Origin: an uncultured Spirochaeta sp. | GTDB taxonomy: Bacteria > Spirochaetota > Spirochaetia > DSM-27196 > Alkalispirochaetaceae | Direction: 5' to 3' | DNA length: 64,000 nucleotides | Assembly (NCBI GenBank): GCA_913030605.1 | Contig: CAJWEZ010000014.1 | Coordinates: forward strand, 1 to 64,000 | Shown here: piece by piece, positions 60,001 through 64,000 of the stretch | How positions within the stretch are numbered: position 1 is the first letter of the stretch | How the letters are laid out: each line of letters starts with the position of its first letter | Notes under the pieces: model-generated | Seen by the model: the letters and a program-made list of their open reading frames with translations, nothing else | Database searches by the model: none | What the model was told of the DNA's origin: nothing | Program-made: the position numbers and the translations under genes

Positions 60001-61139
60001 CCCGGTCCCCGCATCGTCAGCATACGGACCGTGCCCTGAAGCTCCTGGATCTGTTTGCGCTGCTGCGCCATCACCTGCAGAAACTCCTCGGCGTCGGATT
60101 CGGAGATCGCGCCGTCGGACGGCGCGGTCTGTTGCGCGTTCGCCTGGTCGTACTGCAGTTCGATGCGGGTCAGTGCGTAGGAGTCCTCGTACATGTTGGT
60201 ATCGAGCGCCAGCGTCGGAAACTCCGGTGACTGCACGATCTTCTGTGCCAGCCGATCGATCTGCGCGGCGAAGAGACCGCCGGGTTCGGCGAGCACCGGC
60301 GGCGAAGTCGTCCGGTACGTCGACGCCAGCCCATCGTGGAACGCGACGGCGCCCAGGTTCTGCAGATAGATGTCCACGTTCTTCGAAACCAGTTCGCGCA
60401 GGCTCTCGGCGATGTTCAGGTCGTCGACGCTGCGGACGTGATTGAGGACAAGGCTTGGCTGCAGCAGGTTCACGAAGCGTCGCGCTTTGGCGGCCTGCTC
60501 GGTGTTGACCTCCGCCATGCCGTCGATCAGGTCGGTCATCCGGGTGGGCTTGCCCGGGATCCGCTCCCGCACCCGCTTGCGGAGGTAGGCGGTGATCTCC
60601 TTGTCCTTGGCGAATGCGCGCTGCAGAAACCGGTAGGCGGCGTTCTTGAGAAAGCTGTAGGCGTTGAGGATCGATCCGACGTGCGGCGAGCTCACCACCA
60701 GTCCCGAGTTGGAGACCAGGAAGAAATCGACAACGTTATTGGACGCTCCGGACCCCAGATCGAGGAGGACGTAGTCGGCGTCGAGGTTTTCCACGTGTTT
60801 CAGCAGGCTCTTTTTCTGTGCAAAGGTGAGATTGGGCATGCCCGCCACCAGAACATCGCCGGGAACGAAAAACACGTTGTCGTACGGCGTCGGACTCACC
60901 AGTGTCTCGAACGCGAGACTCCGGTCGGAGAAATAGTTGCCCAGCCCGGGGTTTCGGTTCTTGATCGCGAGCGTCGAATGCAGATTGGATCCCCCGAGAT
61001 CGAGATCGATCATGACGACGCGGTAGCCGAGCTGTCCGAGCCGCAGACCAAGGGCAGCGGTGATCTCCGTCTTTCCGACGCCGCCCTTTCCGCCCGCCAC
61101 GGGGATAATTTTGCTGTGTCGTCGCTGGGTGATTACCAT
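59997..61139 (-). CDS. MinD/ParA-family ATPase, FlhG-like
   Basis: A 380-residue deviant Walker ATPase. The N-terminal VAGGKGGVGKTEITAALG is the P-loop, VVMIDLDLGGSNLH the second switch, and DYVLLDLGSGA the Walker B. A C-terminal helical region ends in a coiled coil (about 345-370). Large size and overall pattern resemble FlhG/FleN regulators of flagellar number and placement rather than plasmid ParA, but no flhF lies in the window. A -10-like TATCCT is 10 nt upstream of ATG 61139. Confidence 0.82.
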   Translation of the reverse strand: MVITQRRHSKIIPVAGGKGGVGKTEITAALGLRLGQLGYRVVMIDLDLGGSNLHSTLAIKNRNPGLGNYFSDRSLAFETLVSPTPYDNVFFVPGDVLVAGMPNLTFAQKKSLLKHVENLDADYVLLDLGSGASNNVVDFFLVSNSGLVVSSPHVGSILNAYSFLKNAAYRFLQRAFAKDKEITAYLRKRVRERIPGKPTRMTDLIDGMAEVNTEQAAKARRFVNLLQPSLVLNHVRSVDDLNIAESLRELVSKNVDIYLQNLGAVAFHDGLASTYRTTSPPVLAEPGGLFAAQIDRLAQKIVQSPEFPTLALDTNMYEDSYALTRIELQYDQANAQQTAPSDGAISESDAEEFLQVMAQQRKQIQELQGTVRMLTMRGPG

Positions 61140-61149
61140 AGCTACCAGA

Positions 61150-61177
61150 AGGATAGACGGAATTCGACATGTTGCAA
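61150..61177 (-). promoter_or_regulatory. Predicted promoter of the FlhG-like/arfB operon
   Basis: Minus strand TTGCAA (61172-61177), 16-bp spacer, TATCCT (61150-61155); the -10 ends 10 nt before ATG 61139, predicting a leader of about 4 nt. Confidence 0.5.
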
Positions 61178-61198
61178 AGGATTGATACCGATCGAAAA

Positions 61199-61227
61199 AT
61201 GACGCTGGTACAAATGCCTGATATACT
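61199..61227 (+). promoter_or_regulatory. Predicted promoter of the LysM-like protein gene
   Basis: ATGACG (61199-61204), 17-bp spacer, TATACT (61222-61227). The leader would be about 6 nt; a CGGAG at 61231-61235 lies only 4 nt before GTG 61240. Confidence 0.5.
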
Positions 61228-61239
61228 TGGCGGAGTACT

Positions 61240-63840
61240 GTGACTGATCCAACGGCGAACCGACCAGGTGGACGAGTCTTCCGGATCGACCGCGAGTGCT
61301 ACGTGATCTACGTGGGCTCCGACGATCACCACGTCCGTCCCTTCCTGCGCATCGGCACATCCCCGGATCTCCCCGACCGCATCCGGCCCTACATCGGAAC
61401 CGTGGTGGTGACCGACCGCGTGACCGGAAACCCGCTGGCCGAGGCCGACACCGTCGGTGGAGCGGGACCCAGGCGCCCGGAGTACACCGGATCGCCGGAA
61501 CTCGTCCACGCGTTCACGCCCCTCACCGGCATCCGGCGGGTGACGGAGCGTCCCATTTCGGCACAGCGACAGACCCGGGCCGAGGGTGCCTTTGTCGAGT
61601 TCCTGACCGACGGCAATATGCGCCTGACCGTCAACGGTCACGTGATATACGATCTCGACGAACACGAGCAGCGCGACCACCACGACGCGTACCGAATCGA
61701 CCGTGCCGCGGAGATCGCGCGGGAACCGGCGGCGCGGTATCTCGACGGTGCGTTTGCACCTGGAGGATTTCTCCTCGGCGGCGACGGGTCGGTGTTTCTG
61801 TTCCTCGAGGGAGTCCTGACCGCCACCGCGCTACGCGACGGCGCGATTGCCGGGCTCGCGCGACGGCTGGTGGATCCCGGGACCCTGCTGCGGATCGCCG
61901 GGCCCGCCGAGCCCACGGAGTTCCTGCGGTGGGCCAAATGGTCCGTGCGCCGGCATCTCGCGGGGACGAGTTCCTCGCGCGTGGAAGTTGTCGCCCCCGA
62001 CGACGGTCCAACCCCGGACCGCGTCCGCCACCTGTTGGACGTTCTGCGAGCCGCCGGGCTGCCCCTCGATGTGGCGGACGCGGCGGGGATCGAGAACGCC
62101 TCGGTGGCGCCGTCGGGAGCAGCTCTGGTGTTGCGTTCCGCGGGGAGTGGCGAGTGGACGGAGCCGGCGTTGGGCGACTTTTTCGGGGGGGCGTGGAATC
62201 ACGTCGCGCCGCCGCTGGTCCCCGGGATTCCGTACCGCGTGTTCCCCCGCGCCGAGGATCGGGGTGATCCCTCCGTCTTTGGTGAAGAGCCCGCGGTATC
62301 GGTGAACGGGGACGATCCCGTGGCCCGCCTGATGACGCGTCTGGCGACGTGGAACCGTGGTGAGATCGACGGTGATGCGTCCACGGTGCGGACGTTTTCC
62401 CGGGAGGTCGCCGAGCTGCTCGCGGTGTGTCCCGCACCGGTGGTTGCCGACGTGTTCCCCGAGGGTTCCGGCTACACTGTCCGGTTTCTGGTGCAGCACG
62501 GCTTTACGCCGCGCACGGCGCGGGAAAACCGGCGGGCCGTGGAACGGATCGACCGGGTGCTCTCGGACGAGCCCGTGGGTGAGACGTTCCGGGAGGAACG
62601 TCGCCGGCTGATGGCGTTTCTGGACGAACTTCTTGCCCAGCGCCGTGCGACCACCAAACCGCCGGTGGAGGATGTCGCCGCGGTCGGTGGTCGTGGAACG
62701 ACCGGCACGCCGTCAACGACCGCCGGGGCCGACACAGGCTCGGCCGACACAGGGACGGCGGAGCCGGGAGTCGCCGACACAGGCTCGGCGGCGGCCGCAC
62801 GCGGTTCCGCCACACAGAGCGTTGCAGATCCCGTCGCTCCGGCGGCGGCGTCCACCGCGACCGATGGCGTCGGCACCTCCGCCCGTACCGGCGATCCGAC
62901 CGGCTCGCGGGGCGCGGCACCTGCGGCGGGCGCGTCCCGCGGTCGGCGCCGCGGCGCGTACGTCGTGGTCGCCGCGGTCCTCGTCGCAGGGGCCGTGGTG
63001 CTTGTGCTGCTCGGTCGCGGTGACGGAGGCGCGTTGCCCCCCGTCGGCACCGGGGATCCCGCCGGTATCACGCGACCGGCGGAGCCCGCAGGCGACGGCG
63101 TGGTACAGCGCGGGGACCCGGCGGAGGCAGAGACGCCGGGAGCCGCCGACACACCCACCAACACCGCAGACACGGCTGCCCCCGCAGAGACCACCGCCCC
63201 CGCAGAGACCGCAGACACGGCCCCTGCCGACGCGGAGTCCGCGGCGCACCGCAGCACGTCCGGCGCGCCCACGGCATCATCGTCCGCCGGTACCTCGCCC
63301 GACGCCTCAACCGCCGATGCCGCCGCGGAGACCGCCACAGCAGACGCCGCCATCGACGCAACCGCCGACTCCGCCGCCAGCAGCACCACTACCAGCACCA
63401 CTACCAGCACCACCACCACCACCGAGACGTTCCAGCCGACGGGTTCCGTTCCCGGACGCGACGCGCCGCTGCAGGTGACGGCAGTCGACGTGCTGCGACT
63501 CGTGAACCGGATTGCCACCGACAACGGGTACGCTACCGTGGGATCGTTCACCCGGGAGAGCCGGGACCCCGACTGGATTTTCCCGGGGAACCGGCTTCGT
63601 CTGCCGGATGACCGTGTGTACGAAGTTCGACGTGGTGATACAATGTGGGAAATTGCTGACCGTTTCATTCGGGAATCAGCGCAGACACAACATACAGCGC
63701 TCATCGATATGGAGCAGCGTATAGAACAGGGAGAACGTCCTGCGGCGGACCTTGAGCGGCTGCTGCGGGATGCATATCTTGAAAGTACGAGGAGGCGGAT
63801 TCGGCAACTGATGCAGGAGTTGGGCATCTCCAATCCATGA
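61240..63840 (+). CDS. Large bitopic protein with cytoplasmic unknown domain and extracytoplasmic LysM-like module
   Basis: An 866-residue protein with no N-terminal signal. About 470 residues of soluble sequence (RIDRECYVIYVGSDDHHVRPFLRIG, then helical parts) are followed by an Ala/Thr/Gly/Asp-rich linker, one membrane helix near 570-590 (AYVVVAAVLVAGAVVLVLL), a long Thr/Ser/Ala-rich extracytoplasmic linker and a C-terminal LysM-like segment (WIFPGNRLRLPDDRVYEVRRGDTMWEIADRFI). The layout connects the cytoplasm to peptidoglycan. The cytoplasmic domain was not recognised. The start is GTG 61240. It is divergent from the FlhG-like gene, hinting at a polar or flagellar role (inference). Confidence 0.78.
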   Translation: MTDPTANRPGGRVFRIDRECYVIYVGSDDHHVRPFLRIGTSPDLPDRIRPYIGTVVVTDRVTGNPLAEADTVGGAGPRRPEYTGSPELVHAFTPLTGIRRVTERPISAQRQTRAEGAFVEFLTDGNMRLTVNGHVIYDLDEHEQRDHHDAYRIDRAAEIAREPAARYLDGAFAPGGFLLGGDGSVFLFLEGVLTATALRDGAIAGLARRLVDPGTLLRIAGPAEPTEFLRWAKWSVRRHLAGTSSSRVEVVAPDDGPTPDRVRHLLDVLRAAGLPLDVADAAGIENASVAPSGAALVLRSAGSGEWTEPALGDFFGGAWNHVAPPLVPGIPYRVFPRAEDRGDPSVFGEEPAVSVNGDDPVARLMTRLATWNRGEIDGDASTVRTFSREVAELLAVCPAPVVADVFPEGSGYTVRFLVQHGFTPRTARENRRAVERIDRVLSDEPVGETFREERRRLMAFLDELLAQRRATTKPPVEDVAAVGGRGTTGTPSTTAGADTGSADTGTAEPGVADTGSAAAARGSATQSVADPVAPAAASTATDGVGTSARTGDPTGSRGAAPAAGASRGRRRGAYVVVAAVLVAGAVVLVLLGRGDGGALPPVGTGDPAGITRPAEPAGDGVVQRGDPAEAETPGAADTPTNTADTAAPAETTAPAETADTAPADAESAAHRSTSGAPTASSSAGTSPDASTADAAAETATADAAIDATADSAASSTTTSTTTSTTTTTETFQPTGSVPGRDAPLQVTAVDVLRLVNRIATDNGYATVGSFTRESRDPDWIFPGNRLRLPDDRVYEVRRGDTMWEIADRFIRESAQTQHTALIDMEQRIEQGERPAADLERLLRDAYLESTRRRIRQLMQELGISNP

Positions 63841-63887
63841 ACTGATGGGATCAGGTGTCCAAAGCGGAAATGAAACGTAGGTCGAAG

Positions 63888-63893
63888 TATAAT
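63888..63893 (+). promoter_or_regulatory. Consensus -10 box upstream of the last partial gene
   Basis: TATAAT in a short AT-richer stretch; no clear -35. It would give a leader of about 33 nt ahead of ATG 63933. Confidence 0.4.
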
Positions 63894-63932
63894 TGGTCAA
63901 GGAACCACTACAGACGAGACTAGGGGGGTATT

Positions 63933-64000
63933 ATGTCTGACATGTCACGCAGCCCAAACGTATTTCATCCCGAGCGCCCTTCGGCAGTCGGGTCCCGGAA
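63933..64000 (+). CDS. Start of a coding region cut by the window edge
   Basis: ATG at 63933 is preceded by GGGGGGT and the frame stays open to the end of the window (MSDMSRSPNVFHPERPSAV and three more codons). Too short to assign a family. The TATAAT box upstream supports a real gene. Confidence 0.5.
   Translation, partial: MSDMSRSPNVFHPERPSAVGSR

Noticed and set aside
59618-60445. 275-codon plus-strand frame opposite arfB and the FlhG-like gene
   Set aside because: Arg/Ser/Pro-rich shadow; both minus-strand genes carry clear motifs.

Overview
The window is a GC-rich, densely coded bacterial segment that looks like the chromosome of a high-GC spirochaete (Spirochaetota). The evidence is indirect: an XPB-type helicase paired with its partner gene, a polA-coaE-SPOR run, fliS plus an FlgN-like chaperone, a fused AroD-AroE, an M30-type lipoprotein peptidase, exported binding proteins whose mature ends begin AGQQEG/GGAQEG, and many cyclic-di-GMP proteins. 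No rRNA, tRNA, CRISPR array, insertion sequence or prophage was seen.

Layout. 1-2.2 kb: a truncated nitrilase/Lnt-like gene, a membrane protein and a TetR regulator in overlapping series. 2.2-6.1 kb: a PAS-GGDEF cyclase, a VapBC-type toxin-antitoxin pair, a histidine-rich NifX-like protein and the AroDE fusion. 6.1-11.4 kb: the helicase partner and XPB helicase (minus strand), then a PIN-PhoH ATPase. 11.5-18.1 kb: a Cache-HAMP-GAF-HD-GYP protein, a small coiled-coil protein, a propeller protein with a degenerate deacetylase domain, fliS and an FlgN-like gene. 18.1-24.6 kb: a 7TM-PAS protein with a dead GGDEF, a basic conserved-looking protein, polA, coaE and a SPOR protein. 24.7-30.6 kb: an arabinoside locus with an ArsR-type regulator, a sugar ABC importer (binding protein and two permeases) and a GH51 arabinofuranosidase. 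30.8-35.8 kb: M30 lipoprotein peptidase, secreted protein, DUF4395 protein, THEP1-like NTPase and class III CoA-transferase. 35.8-45.3 kb: LCP protein, chemoreceptor, small unknown gene, heterodimeric ABC exporter and GGDEF cyclase. 45.4-50.7 kb: predicted outer-membrane protein, CobW-type GTPase and M20 hydrolase. 50.9-56.5 kb: a complete Opp/Dpp-type importer. 56.6-64 kb: a 7TM-GGDEF cyclase, YpdA-like flavoprotein, ArfB, MinD/FlhG-like ATPase, a large transmembrane LysM-like protein and the start of one more gene.

Three themes stand out. First, many first-in-operon genes lacking a Shine-Dalgarno sequence have a TANNNT -10 box ending 5-7 nt before the start codon, which predicts leaderless mRNAs; two divergent gene pairs appear to share their -35 region. 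Second, c-di-GMP turnover is dense: three apparently active cyclases, each with an I-site, one degenerate GGDEF and one HD-GYP protein with an unusual insertion. Third, several gene ends carry perfect GC-rich inverted repeats without a T-tract, and several stop codons are flanked by short tandem duplications. The best-defined regulatory circuit is the arabinoside locus: the regulator promoter lies inside a perfect 9-bp inverted repeat, and the transporter operon has a near-consensus promoter plus tandem palindromes in its leader.
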